This document shows, in pieces, positions 25,501-41,840 of a stretch of 64,000 nt of DNA. The notes under the pieces are model-generated. The model worked only from the letters and a program-made list of their open reading frames with translations. It ran no database searches and was not told the DNA's origin. Positions within the stretch are counted from its first letter, which is position 1. Every line of letters starts with the position of its first letter. Both the position numbers and the translations under genes were made by a program. The stretch lies in assembly GCA_039881145.1 (NCBI GenBank), contig JAYKKI010000139.1, positions 2,437,501-2,501,500 of the forward strand. Reading direction: 5' to 3'. Source of the stretch: Druceiella hillmani (taxonomy: Eukaryota > Arthropoda > Insecta > Lepidoptera > Hepialidae).

Positions 25501-26088
25501 TATTGAATATATTTGGCGTTAATTTTGTAGAAATTCATTATTCACAATTAAATGAAACTAAGTGATGTAGTATTATTTCTACTTTATTTTAAAAACAAAA
25601 TAAAATTAAAAGAAATAAATAAATAAATATATGAATACACAAAACCGGAGATATGTAGAATTAGTGTATTACCTTGTCCTTATTTCCAAATACCCTTGCT
25701 TTTGTATAAATATATTACCGATAATAACTTCCATTTGATTTTATTACATACACCGTAAAGTTTGCAGTGTATAACCTCACATAATAACAACTATTGAATT
25801 TATTACCCTCACTAAAATACTGGTATATTGTATAGCTCTCGGTAATATAATAAAACCTACTCTGGCCCCTGCAATAAACTTACTAACATAAACAATGGAA
25901 AAATCCGCACAAAGTAGGCTTCCGCTATTGTGTTTGTAGCATATAAATGCTGTTGGTTGTTCCTAAGAGTTAATTTTTGCTACTATCCCACCTGAAGATG
26001 TTGTAATACAACGAAACCTAGGTCGTGGTTAAAGAAATTAAAGAAAGTAGAAATAATACTACATCACGTAGTTTCATTTAATTGTGAA
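25501..26088. mobile_element. Palindromic hammerhead-bearing element, copy 5, with ~390-bp interior
   Basis: The left terminus and outer left arm are at 25501-25590 (TATTGAATATATTTGGCG onward). The right arm is at about 25985-26088 and lacks the last ~45 bp of the terminus seen in copy 4. Between them lie ~390 bp unrelated to the other copies, with no coding capacity. The left-arm ribozyme is missing, while the right-arm one (25988-26028) is intact. The interior may be a later insertion with loss of the inner left arm, or the body of a longer version of the element. Confidence 0.8.
25988..26028 (+). ncRNA. Intact hammerhead-type self-cleaving ribozyme motif (type I)
   Basis: Stem I CCAC (25988-25991) pairs with GTGG (26025-26028). 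The core CTGAAGA is at 25992-25998. One extra T (25999) follows. Stem II is GTTGT (26000-26004) / ACAAC (26008-26012) with an AAT loop. GAAA is at 26013-26016. Stem III is the self-complementary ACCTAGGT (26016-26023). C at 26024 is the expected base 5' of the cleavage site. These match the known hammerhead consensus CUGANGA...GAAA...UH at every core position. The extra T at position 10.1 and the two-base loop of stem III are unusual; a palindromic stem III would allow the dimeric form known from short-stem hammerheads. Activity is inferred only. Confidence 0.7.
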
Positions 26089-27294
26089 AAAATCTTTAGA
26101 TTAGTGTTGACGTATTTCCTACAATTTCAGGAAAAAGTTGACAATTTCTTTATTTTACAATTCAGTGTCACTAAGTTTTTAATTATTATGATATATAAAT
26201 TGAACATAGACAAAACCAAGGGACTGCAAAAAATATTTTTAATTTAAAAGTTCCGAAAATCAGGATTCAAATGAATCGTATTTTTCTTTTCTTCAAAACC
26301 ACATTTATTTAAAACTTACTTTTTATTTAAAGCCACGTTTTTAAAGGCAAATACTTTTTTAAGCATTGATTCTCATTTTTGGCACAAAAGGATGTGGAAA
26401 TAAAAGAGCAAGCTCTTTTCAAAACTAGAGCTATGGGAAACATATAATGAACGATCTGACAAACATTCCACTATACAAAACGTTCACGAAAGTGAGAATA
26501 GTCTCACATTTGTATGAATCATGTTAAAAGAAAAGAGAAACAGCCACTAACTCAATCAAAGTCCCAAACGTTTTTGGAACGAACGTCCCAGCTTAATGTT
26601 TTACTAAGGAGCTCAAAAGTTGAAACTGGTAAATTAAATCCCGATTTAGTCTTGAAAGACCTATGCAATAACAACCCACTTGATAGGGATGTACGGAAAA
26701 AATCGTCCCCGCATAGCATGCATTTGGCGCTGTGCCAAGCAGACGGGTGGACATAACAAAATTATAAAAGTCCCTTGTTTTGCTACGAATCCCTAAAAAG
26801 AAAACAAGTTTGAATAATTGATATCTTATAGTTACATTATATCTTGGCTTCCTTACTGTGACAGACATACAGCAATACTGTTTAATGTTCATCTTATATT
26901 TCTTGCAAGCATTTCAATTACATTCGCAGTATTTCGCTTTCAAAGCGATAATAGAAAAGTCAAGTTGCCCCTTGTGACACAAATGTCAGACACTTAGTTT
27001 GCATAAACTCTTCACTTCCTAAATAATAGCGACATTTAAAACCCACAACATCAAAGGCGGTGCCAAATATTAATTGAAAATGAGAGGTCCTAAGTAGAGG
27101 GTGTGTTTCTAAGCTTTTAAAAGCTTAATACAGACTAAATCGTCCTACGTACATCAGAATTAAACTGCGTAAGTTAAATGGGACATGGGTGATGTGTACA
27201 AAAAAAAGATGTTACGTTAGTGGTCGCTACCCGCAAGTAGTTGCTTGTTGTCTAATGGAAATTTGTAGGACACAGCAGCTAATATGTCTATTTA
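26089..27294. other. Intergenic DNA, unidentified
   Basis: Overlapping open frames on both strands at 26514-26892 (80 and 99 codons) have no recognisable domain and may be chance or a decayed element. The rest is AT-rich. Confidence 0.4.
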
Positions 27295-27480
27295 TGAACC
27301 AGTCTTACCATCATTGTCCAGGTTTCGGTCCCGTATGGCATTAGAAATAGAACGCAGTGGTTGAAGACTTTCATCGTTAAAGTTTGAAAACGTGTAACGA
27401 GGAGTCCAGACGCAATTTTCCCAATTTCACTCAACCCAGCTATATTCTTATATTTCTTTGTTGAAGTTTTTTACACATGC
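27295..27480 (-). pseudogene. RTE-like reverse transcriptase fragment
   Basis: Minus-strand translation gives 'MKVFNHCVLFLMPYGTETWT', then 'VHK'. This matches the conserved post-palm block 'KVFDQCVLPVMTYGAETWTLT...L' of RTE-group and related non-LTR reverse transcriptases. Upstream in the same frame, 'EIGKIASGLL' fits the family segment before it. The fragment is short and neither end is preserved. It covers a different part of the protein from the other RTE-like relics here. Confidence 0.75.
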
Positions 27481-30400
27481 AAATACAAAATTACATAATA
27501 AACATCCAACGCCAATAAAGTTTTTTTCGTTATTCCTTGAATAAAAGGAAAATATATTCTGGAAGTAAAGGATTTATATTTCATGGATTATGCAGCAAAA
27601 AAGTTCTATCACAGTTTAATTTTGCTTTCTGAAATATAATTAAAACATTAGGCGTAATAAAATAAGGATTTCATACCGTGATAAAGGTTACAAGTTTTGG
27701 TGACCGTTTTTAAAGTATCTTTTAACTATGTAACTATATTATAAAAACAATACACTATAACTTTGTTCATTGTACAAATATCTATACAAACATTATTTGT
27801 ACACGACACCATAATATCCATATTTTCACATATATAAAAATATTCGTTCTTTGAAGATATTGTTGATTATTATATTTTTGTTAGTTGTCCCGTAGATGGC
27901 ACCTAATAACGTTAATGCTATGGAATCACCTTTCGACCTTACTTATAGTATTATAAAAAGAAATTCAATTTAGGAATTGTTTCTTGCTAACAGACAGCAG
28001 CCGCTGGCTGCTGTCTGTAGTACAAATGTCTATAGTACAAATACGTACAAAATATATCGACTTCTCATTTTGCAATGCGAGCAATCCTCGTAGCAATATC
28101 TGATATATGGAGACTCGTTGCTGCAATATTAATTAAAATTGAAACATGCATTTGACCAAATTTATATTAACCCGTTGTGATATGTACCATCTTCCGCAAA
28201 TAAACCACTTCATTTATTATTCTTAAATAATTCTTTTTTCGCGCTACCCGTCATGTTAAATATCTTGCTAAAAGTCTTTAAAAATTAAACTGTTTTTTCA
28301 CTTATCACATTTTACGCCCCAACTGGGAAACCGTAAGCTTCAAAATAAAATAATACTCACAGCAATACACGTATCCTCCTTTATCTCTATAATTTTTAAA
28401 CCACAACATTCAATAATGCGAAAATTGTAAAGAATAATATTTTGTTAGAATATTTACTTAAAAATATTTCAATTATCTTAAACTATAGAAATCTATTTTA
28501 TGCAAAATACATTTATTTACTTGAGTTTTAGATGTAGACAATCGGTTTGAAGCAGCCATGCCAAACTCTACCCCCAATTTTTGTTTCACCAAATTTAAAA
28601 ATACATTCGTGCAGATTCTTTAAACAAACAAAAACCTTATTATTTGATTATGCAATGAAATATCGTCACATATTACAATGAATATCGACTCTGCCTTATT
28701 TTGTATTTCTTTTTTCTTATAAAATATAAGAATATTAAAGCTTGTCTTTCATACTTGACTCCGAGAATAATTATTTGTAGCTTGTATTACTGTTTTAAGT
28801 TATTTTACCTCTAAAATTATAAATTAATATATCACTTTATTTTTCATCCAAGTATTTATTGATTTAAAAACTTACGATAATTGAGTAAATAAAATATATC
28901 TCTTATAAACAATAGTCGAATTGATATACCAAAACAAAATAAGCATTGTTTGTTACAAATCCAAATTTCCTTTAATATTCTGATTTTACCCTTTAATAAA
29001 AATCTTTAAAAGCTACATAAATACGGTTTACTTTTTTAACGCCGTATTTAGGGTGTTAAATTTATTTTTCAGTACTTACTTTATGCTCATTACTATTTAA
29101 TTATATGCATGTCAAACAATATGAGTACTTGAAAAGTTGGAATTTTCCTGTCGATTTGTCTCTCTTCGTTCTGATGCATATCTACTGGATCATCCAAGTT
29201 ATAGCGTGTACACAATTTTGTAATACAAGTTTTCATTTACCTACATTTTTAATTTCCACCTATATAAAGCGCATCAATTTTATTTAACTTGATATCGAAA
29301 ATGTCAGTCCCATTCATTTGTGTTGGAAGCCTTTCAAAGATAATACTGTTTCCTCTACTTTCCGTGTATCCGTAGATTGTAGTGTATCCGTATCTTGCGT
29401 GACAAAGGAAAAATGCCAAGTGCAGCGGAATGTTCACTATTATAACGTGATACAATTTGTCGTCCGTATTTTTCTATTTTATATTTAACGCAAGAAATAT
29501 ATTCTGACGGTTATAAATTGACAATAAGATAAATTATATTTTTGCCAAATTCACAAACATATCTACAATATGCTTTTTTGGTTTAAAAATCCAAAATGAT
29601 TTACATTATAGTACCCTAAGATAAATAGGACTCGAACTCGAGAGAGAAATATATTTTATGTCTTATATTCTACTAGAAAATACAGTTTATTTAGCCATTA
29701 TCGTCTCTCTAATTGCAATCATTCGTGTAATAATCACGCATTAGTTCTTTAATTAAGTAGTTAACTACGACTAGAAATTGCACTACGAGGATTAAGTACA
29801 CACTTAGACTTATATAATCATTTTGGGGGTAAATACTGTTTCAATATATCGTATTATCGTTCAACATTAATATTATTGTTCACGGTATAAAAATACGGTG
29901 TAAATAAAAATTATATTATTTGTGATAAGAAATTCAAATTAATTTCTATAATTATCTGATTGAATTCACATAAACTTCGTTTATATAATTGTTTTTTATA
30001 ATTTTGACTTTATTTATCTCGGAAAGTATTTAAAAATATATCAATGATGCGAGATTTAAAAATAAATATTGTTCTTGATTTTTTACAACTAGATACGATA
30101 CGATACATCAATAAATAAGAGGAACTCGGTTATTACATTTATCCCTAGCGAAAAATTCCATAGTAATAGTTATAAATGTTAACTCTTATCATATATTCGA
30201 GTTATTTTTCTTTATAATTTTGCTATATGTTAAACACTATATATCTATATACGACAGTATTTGAGAAAACACATATAGACATATTTAGCAATATATCTTG
30301 AAGTTACCTTATATATAATTATAAAATAAATAGTTTAGGAATCCGCATAAGTCGCTTTTTCGATTAATACCTTGCAGGAAATTAAAAATAAATGCTATTT

Positions 30401-32085
30401 GAAGTGAAAACTTCTTTAGGCGCACCATGCGAATTATTATCTGAACAGTGAAGATACTGGGACGTCACGTTTGGATCGGTGACGCTGAATCGGGTAAACT
30501 CGATGCTGAAAGGAGCCCCCTTCGCAGTCGGACAAGCGAGTTCACCGTATAACACGTAGTGCAGAGTTTCAAGAGTTATGTTTAATTTTCGATTAATATT
30601 TTATTTCAGTATATTTCAATATAATACGCATATATTTATGTACAAAATCGATTTAATATTTCAAGTGCACACAGTTAGTGTTTAGTATTTTATTTGAGAA
30701 TACTTTAATTTAATACACGTATAACATTTTATAGTTTATTTTTTTGAATATTTTCTATTATATCTGAATCTACTACTTCTTTCAAACGAAAACTTCCATA
30801 CTATATTCAAGAATTTAAATAAATTATTCTTCCCTCCGAATCACTTATAAGTAAATTTAGATAGTAATTATTAAATAGATAAATTTTGTGTCCGGTCATA
30901 AGTACACACACAAGTGTTTTTTTACTTCATTCCTCTATGTGATGATTGATCACTATGCAAAACACGTTTCTACGGTAAATACTGCCTGAGAAATGCGACT
31001 ACGATAGACGTATACGCAAAGAAATAGACAGATGGACTGAACTATCAGTGGTCATATAAGTTTTTTGTTTCTATTCTCATTATATATTTTATCTCATATA
31101 TGTAGAAGGGGGATTGAGTTAATTTCGAATTGCTGTAAACGAAGAAAATTTTAATAAATTTATTTTGTAAAGTAAAATTTAAAATAAGTACTAATCTGTT
31201 GCAACTATATTCACATCGGAACACGAATTCGAAACAATCGAAATAAAAATATCGGTTACTTGAAAATAGAGGTAGAGGCGATTAACACGCTGTTTCAAGC
31301 ACGTGTCGCCATCCGTTGGTTACGGTACTAGGTATATACCATGGATGACGATTATTGCGAGAGAAGATAGGGAATGAAGTGTCGGTCTATTTCCCGCACT
31401 CATTGCGCTTAGATGCATTTGTTCTGTGTGACTCGTATTTGATCTTTTCTTTCAATTCCGCGTAATATATTGATGTTGTAATGTATTTCAACGTACTTTA
31501 ATTGAATTTTGAGGCACCCGATATCTAAAGTGGACAATAAAAGGCCTATTGCCGGAAAAAGTAATTTTTTTTCAACACACGAAGGCATGTTTCTTAAATT
31601 CACATGGCAAGTCCGTTTCCACATTTTCTTGACTAGAAAGTGAAGCGATTATAATTATTAATATTTGTGTTGTATTTTTCTGTTTTAGAAAATCAGAACG
31701 ATTATTTCAATGTTAAACCATCGGATAATAGTCCTGAAGTGAACGCGCTGCATGGTCAACGTATTGAAAAAAAAACACGGAATCATTATAGGATTACTTC
31801 TCTATCCGTATATCATTCTGTACTGACTGGGTTTTCATTTAATGTTGAACGGTCGAATCCACGTGTTTTAAAATAATATCTTATATTTAAGAATATAAAT
31901 GTTTACATGATAGTTTATTTACGCCTTCTCTATAGCGCATTATACTATAATACAGAGATTAATCTCATAGAAATATATCCGCTTATATACCAAACGTTTA
32001 CATTAAATTCTATTAATAATATTATTGTAAATATTTCTTACAGTTCACTAAACAATATTTCAAAATATATTGTTATTGTTAGCTG
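27481..32085. other. AT-rich intergenic DNA with a GC-rich island at 30455-30570
   Basis: No gene recognised. The island (GGGACGTCACG, GGTGACGCTGAATCGGG, AGGAGCCCCCTTCGCAGTCGG) is CpG-rich and contains a CRE-like GACGTCAC. It might be a promoter or short exon. A smaller mixed-composition block lies at 31260-31420. A perfect hairpin at 27990-28018 is listed separately. Confidence 0.4.
27990..28018. repeat. Perfect 13-bp inverted repeat, 3-nt loop
   Basis: ACAGACAGCAGCC, loop GCT, GGCTGCTGTCTGT. It is GC-rich within AT-rich DNA and has no T-run after it typical of a terminator; this is eukaryotic DNA in any case. Confidence 0.9.
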
Positions 32086-32280
32086 GAAGAAATTGCTGTT
32101 GTTGTTGTTGTCGTGTTCACATGGGATGAAGAAGATCTCATATGGAAAAATGATTGCCAGAGCCTCGAAAGGTTGGACTTCTTCCAGTCCCGCTTGATGA
32201 GCGGCCGGTAATCGAACCCGGGTCCTCGCGGTGTGTGTCTTGCGTTCAACCCAAAACACCACGATGACGAAGAAATTGCT
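32086..32280 (-). mobile_element. tRNA-derived SINE with perfect 12-bp target duplication
   Basis: The SINE body is 32098-32268 and reads on the minus strand. It is flanked by GAAGAAATTGCT at 32086-32097 and again at 32269-32280, a perfect 12-bp target duplication. Near its 5' end is an A-box-like CGTGGTGTTTTGGGTTG (32247-32263). A strong pol III B box, GGGTTCGATTA, is at 32209-32219. The 3' end is an (AAC)n tail (GTT repeats on the plus strand from about 32098). The perfect duplication suggests a fairly young insertion, presumably made by a LINE partner. A related copy is at about 57236-57350. Confidence 0.9.
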
Positions 32281-33554
32281 CACTAATAAGTATTTCATTT
32301 ATAAAAAAATAAATAAAATAAATAAATAACATATTCTATTGGCAAGATAAACAACTATATTGTGATGTAACCAGTAGGTCAAGGATTTAGTATCGGATAC
32401 ATGTTACGGTGTCGTTATTTAATGGAATATGATGAGCTAATGAAGTTTAGGGTTCCGCACTTCACTAAAAGTGAAATTTATGGATCATAAGTAAAAAACT
32501 CATAAAAACTTCTTAATGCAATAATTATTGAGTAATACGTAATACAACAAAGACAAAAAAACGTAGACTCGTAACTTTGGGTTATGTATTTTTGAACATA
32601 AGAGGTGGGGGTTCGGATTCGATTGTTTTGTATAATTTCCATTATATCACGGACCGATACCCTTATTATAATACATGTATTGTATATATAGGATATTCAA
32701 TACACCTAAATTAATATTTAATTAACTACCAGATCGATTCTAAAAATTATTTCACTAGTAGAAAGCTTCATTATTCCTAACTAAAACAGGTTACATTTTA
32801 TTCTGATAGAAATAAATTTGTGGTTCAAAATGTCGACATTAGTTAAATAACTGGAAGGAAAAAGTGTTGCTTACCTACAGTATCGGCATGCACTGGCCAA
32901 ATAGTACAAATGAACATATGTACGTAAAAAGCATGCACAAGAAACATATTTATAAGTAGATCTAAAAATTTCAGCAACACAAAATATGTAGTTTTAATAT
33001 TTAAGCGACAATAGCGTTTTTACCTTAAAAATAAATATAAAGTTATAGGAGGACCTTTAATTTTAGTTTTTATATTTACTCTCAATTATATTTATAATTA
33101 AGAATAATTTGATCATCTGCCAAATTTCAAGTTACTAAAATTTCCCCTTCACAGTATACTATTTGGTCTAATAATTTAGGGGATACATTGAAAATCACAT
33201 TTTTCGGTTCATCATAACGACCAAGCGAGTCGGTACTCAGTCTATGGATATCATATGGGTGAGAAGGGGGCGGAGTTTAGGGCTATGAGAAAGATTGCAG
33301 CATAGCACTCGCACGTGGACTTCCTACGCAGCGGATGTTAAAGAAATAGAGCTTTTAGTTAATAAATAAATTTAAAGCATAATTAAGCATATACCTTTGC
33401 AAACAAGTTTATTAAAAACTATTAGATAATGACCTAGATTAAAACATAAGCTATTTATTCCCGAGGAAAAATATTTCGTTTCCACTGTTAAGTAGAAAAA
33501 TATAATAAAATGTTAGTCCACTCAGGCGAGGCCGCGGGCGTTCGTTAATACATG
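32281..33554. other. Intergenic DNA with a small GC-rich block at 33215-33345
   Basis: No gene seen. The block holds AAGGGGGCGGAG and CTCGCACGTGGAC, which contains a CACGTG E-box, in otherwise AT-rich DNA. Its function is unknown. Confidence 0.35.
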
Positions 33555-33555
33555 C

Positions 33556-33614
<59 letters not shown>
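33555..33614. repeat. (TA)n microsatellite
   Basis: TA units with two single-base interruptions. A 60-codon Tyr-Ile frame here is an artefact of the repeat. Confidence 0.97.
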
Positions 33615-33615
<1 letters not shown>

Positions 33616-34236
33616 TACTTTTATATCGCACACGCACTAGAACATATTGTGCTAAATCACAATTTCCTTTGGTTTAATTTTCATTGTTTTTATCACTGTC
33701 CAAATTTACTTAAAGGAATCGATGTGAAACTAAAAACGTAGCCTATATAATTGCTAACTTTCAATAAAAGGCATATTGAAAAATTTTTCAAAACATAGAA
33801 TTTGAAAATGATTAAAATTGTTGAAATACCATTAATTTAAACTACAGTCTCTGTTTATCCATTTTTTCAGGATGATAAAAAAATTTAAAACAAACAAGTT
33901 ATAAATTAAAATTAAGAAATTGAACAGTTTTAGTTAATATAACAATGGAACATACAATAATTTTTTATTGGTTCCCTGCACACTAACTCTGTTTCCAAAT
34001 CAAAAACAGCTATAATATGATGTCACCTATTCCAAAATTGAAAAAAAAATACTAATCCTTCCGTTAGATGCACACAAATACTGGTGTTTTCTGTTTGGTT
34101 TAGGTAATACTTAAAACATATAAATAACTTTAAAAATATAATTTTCGTTTCTACAACTAAAGTGTCTGATGTCCATGAAATATATGAAATTTAAAATGCG
34201 TGTAACATACAAAAGAAAAATTAAATATATTAATAT
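33615..34236. other. AT-rich intergenic DNA
   Basis: No feature recognised. Confidence 0.5.
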
Positions 34237-34299
34237 GGTGGTACCTACTCATATAGACGACTTGTAAATTATAAGTCATATATATGAGTAGGTACCACC
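34237..34299. repeat. Perfect 19-bp inverted repeat with 25-nt spacer
   Basis: The left arm GGTGGTACCTACTCATATA (34237-34255) is exactly complementary to 34281-34299. Inside the spacer, GACTT (34259-34263) and AAGTC (34273-34277) form a second short stem, so the whole region folds as one long hairpin. Confidence 0.9.
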
Positions 34300-39300
<5,001 letters not shown>

Positions 39301-41548
39301 TTATAAACCTTATTTTGTATATATATACTATTGCTTTAATATTTATTTTGTACTTACCTAATTTAGTGTAATAAAAAATGTTCTTTTTTCTAAAAATGTC
39401 CAAATATATAAAAGAAGTTCTAAGAACGCATATTTAGTTACGAAACATTTTAGTAATAATGTTGAATTTCATGTTTTTGAATAAAAATTTATTAAGAAGA
39501 GGAAAACATAACGTTTTTCTCATTTGCAAAAATAATTCTCTACATTTTTATTTTTTTAGTGAAAATTTTGCCAAAAATTTCACACTTTTTTAAGTTATTG
39601 CATTTAAACATTTATTTTGGTATTACAAATTTTGTATCGCATTATTTACTTTTTCATCTTAATTGCATAAAAACCTCAAAATCCTTATTAAATTAATTTC
39701 TTTACTGTCAGTATTGTATATGGTTACAGCGGTCTCGTTCTTTTCTTTCTTTCAATTGTCATATTTTGTGGACAATGCTGAGATAGCTCACCAAAACTTT
39801 AAACAACATAAATTTTATTAATATAAATTAGTTTTTTATATGTGTTTAGATTTAATTATTGTTTATGTTTTTATACAGTAATAAGGAATTTTTATATAAG
39901 CCTTTTTCATCTAGGAAAGAGGAAATTTTTATTTATTATTTATTATTTTTTTTATTTAATATTTTCCCTAATTTTTACACTCTTAACTAATAGCCAGAAA
40001 ATAATTTTACAACTTTTATTTTGAAATAATAACTCCCACTAATTTAAAACTTCTGCTATTTTATTAGTACACTTCTTCTCTATGTATAAAAAGAATTTAC
40101 AATGGAATATCCGATTTCGGAGTCATGCTTTATTTTACTGGATGCGACGAAACAGCCTCTGCCGCGTTATAGACCCCAGACGCTCCAGGGGTTAATAAGT
40201 TAAATACAATTTTTCTGCATCTTAACTTTTTCATTCTCTCTCATTAACGTCTTTTAAAAACCATGGTAATTCATCTGCGTAAGCTGTAGGCAGTAATTAA
40301 TTTATATGTAAAATAACTATTTTTCTTATAGATAAATGTGTATAATAGAAATACTAAGTTACTCAATATGTTTATTATATAATTAATAACTAAGACAAGA
40401 ACTACTTAATAATTACATACCTAATACAAGAAATATTTCACAAAACCAAATGTTTTCAATCAGGGAACAATCAACCATCATCAAACCATTCAGCAAAGCA
40501 TAAGATACACTTTTTGTAGTTGTCTTTGACACAGCGCTTTGAAAAATAGTCACTGCCATTTTGGTCATTTTTGTTTAGGATTAGGAAGAAAATTTTGTCC
40601 ACAAATTCAGGACTGAAAGCATATGACTTTTTAATATTACATTGTACAAGGGGGATATTAAAAACTAATTGCTTGTCTGGCGGTAATAGTCAAAACAATA
40701 CAGTTTTGATGAAATGAAAGAAAGAAATATTCATATAATTATGTGCTGTAATGATTCCGTTATTGTCTAAGGAATATTAGCATTACCTTATTTTTTCAAA
40801 AAGATGCTACCATGCGTAAATTCAAAAACGACAGGAGCAACTATCCCAAAGAGCAAGACGAACGCTCCTGCCAAGATAATAATCACCTTTAAAGGTCGCG
40901 ATCAATTCGACCATAACAAAAATATTGTAGAGACTGTTATTTGGTAATTAAACATAATAATTTTGGTCATAAATGTGAATTATTTTTTACTTTCGTAAGA
41001 GGCTTTCCGCTAAAATTTGTGAAAATAAATTTTCCTTATATTGATTGCAAACAAATTTGTAATAAGGCCTTAGTTTAGTCTCTTAGCTTAAAAAGTAAGT
41101 CGAAGAAAATAATATTTTTGTAGCACACCTTTTTAAAGCATATAATTTTCTAAATATGTATCCAACAATTTGTATTGAAATAACAAAAATGGGTGAAGTT
41201 AAAATACATAAAGAAAGAACAGGTTGCGAAACGCTCGCCCGTTACGCCAACAAGACAGTAGATAAATATTATTTTTTCCCTAACCGAGAAATTGTTTGTG
41301 AAATTACTCTTCTATTGGACATTTATATAGAGAAACTTTTTTCTGGAAGTAACACGTTTCATTTGTGCATGGAAAAGTTGATCAGTGATACAAAAAAAAG
41401 GGATCAAAAATATAGAAAATCAAGTGGAAAATGAGGGATGAAAATTTAATCGTACTGGCGGAATGACTCGAGAAAATATGTACGTAAATACTGTAAGTAA
41501 GAAAAAAGTTTTTCCTTTTTACTAAACTATATAAAATAATGAAAACAA
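39301..41548. other. AT-rich intergenic DNA
   Basis: No gene recognised. A 92-codon frame at 41156-41434 (plus) lacks any recognisable motif and lies just outside the Penelope-like element. Confidence 0.45.
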
Positions 41549-41676
41549 TATTTTATTTTATTTAAATCGGGTTTTTTCGCGGTAATTATCTATTTAATGA
41601 GTAAACCTAGATATTATAAACTAAGTATTCACTATGTCCCGACGTTTTAGACTGGTTGCACAGCCTGTGGTCACGG
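41549..41676 (-). repeat. Left inverted arm (3' pLTR of the element) with hammerhead-like motif
   Basis: On the minus strand the arm starts CCGTGACCACAGG. The hammerhead-like fold has stem I TCCC / GGGA (using bases just inside the arm), core GTGACCA, one extra C, stem II AGGCTG / CAGTCT with loop TGCAAC, then AAAA where GAAA is expected, then CGTC. The G-to-A change at core position 12 should abolish cleavage of this copy. Confidence 0.8.
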
Positions 41677-41840
41677 GAAGACTGAAGATGTATACGAGTC
41701 ACCGCTGCGACGCGGGAGTGTTTTTCAAAACACTTGGTTGATTGTAGAAATCTAAGGCGCGTTCACACTAGACCTACACACTACACTGACGGTGTCATGA
41801 CACTTGGATTTATGTACACATCGCGAACTCCTAGTTGCAA

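Noticed and set aside
26514..26892. Overlapping 80- and 99-codon frames on opposite strands
   Set aside because: No recognisable domain, no splice context or conservation evidence; left as unidentified rather than called a gene.
27990..28018. Hairpin read as a transcription terminator
   Set aside because: The window is eukaryotic and there is no adjacent gene or T-run.
32209..32219. B-box match suggesting a tRNA gene
   Set aside because: No cloverleaf forms; the 12-bp target duplication and (AAC)n tail show a SINE.
41156..41434. 92-codon plus-strand frame just outside the Penelope-like element
   Set aside because: No motif seen and composition like the surrounding intergenic DNA; it may be chance.
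41682..41690. CTGAAGATG on the plus strand inside the Penelope-like element, like the hammerhead core
   Set aside because: No stem II, GAAA or cleavage half follows at the right distance.
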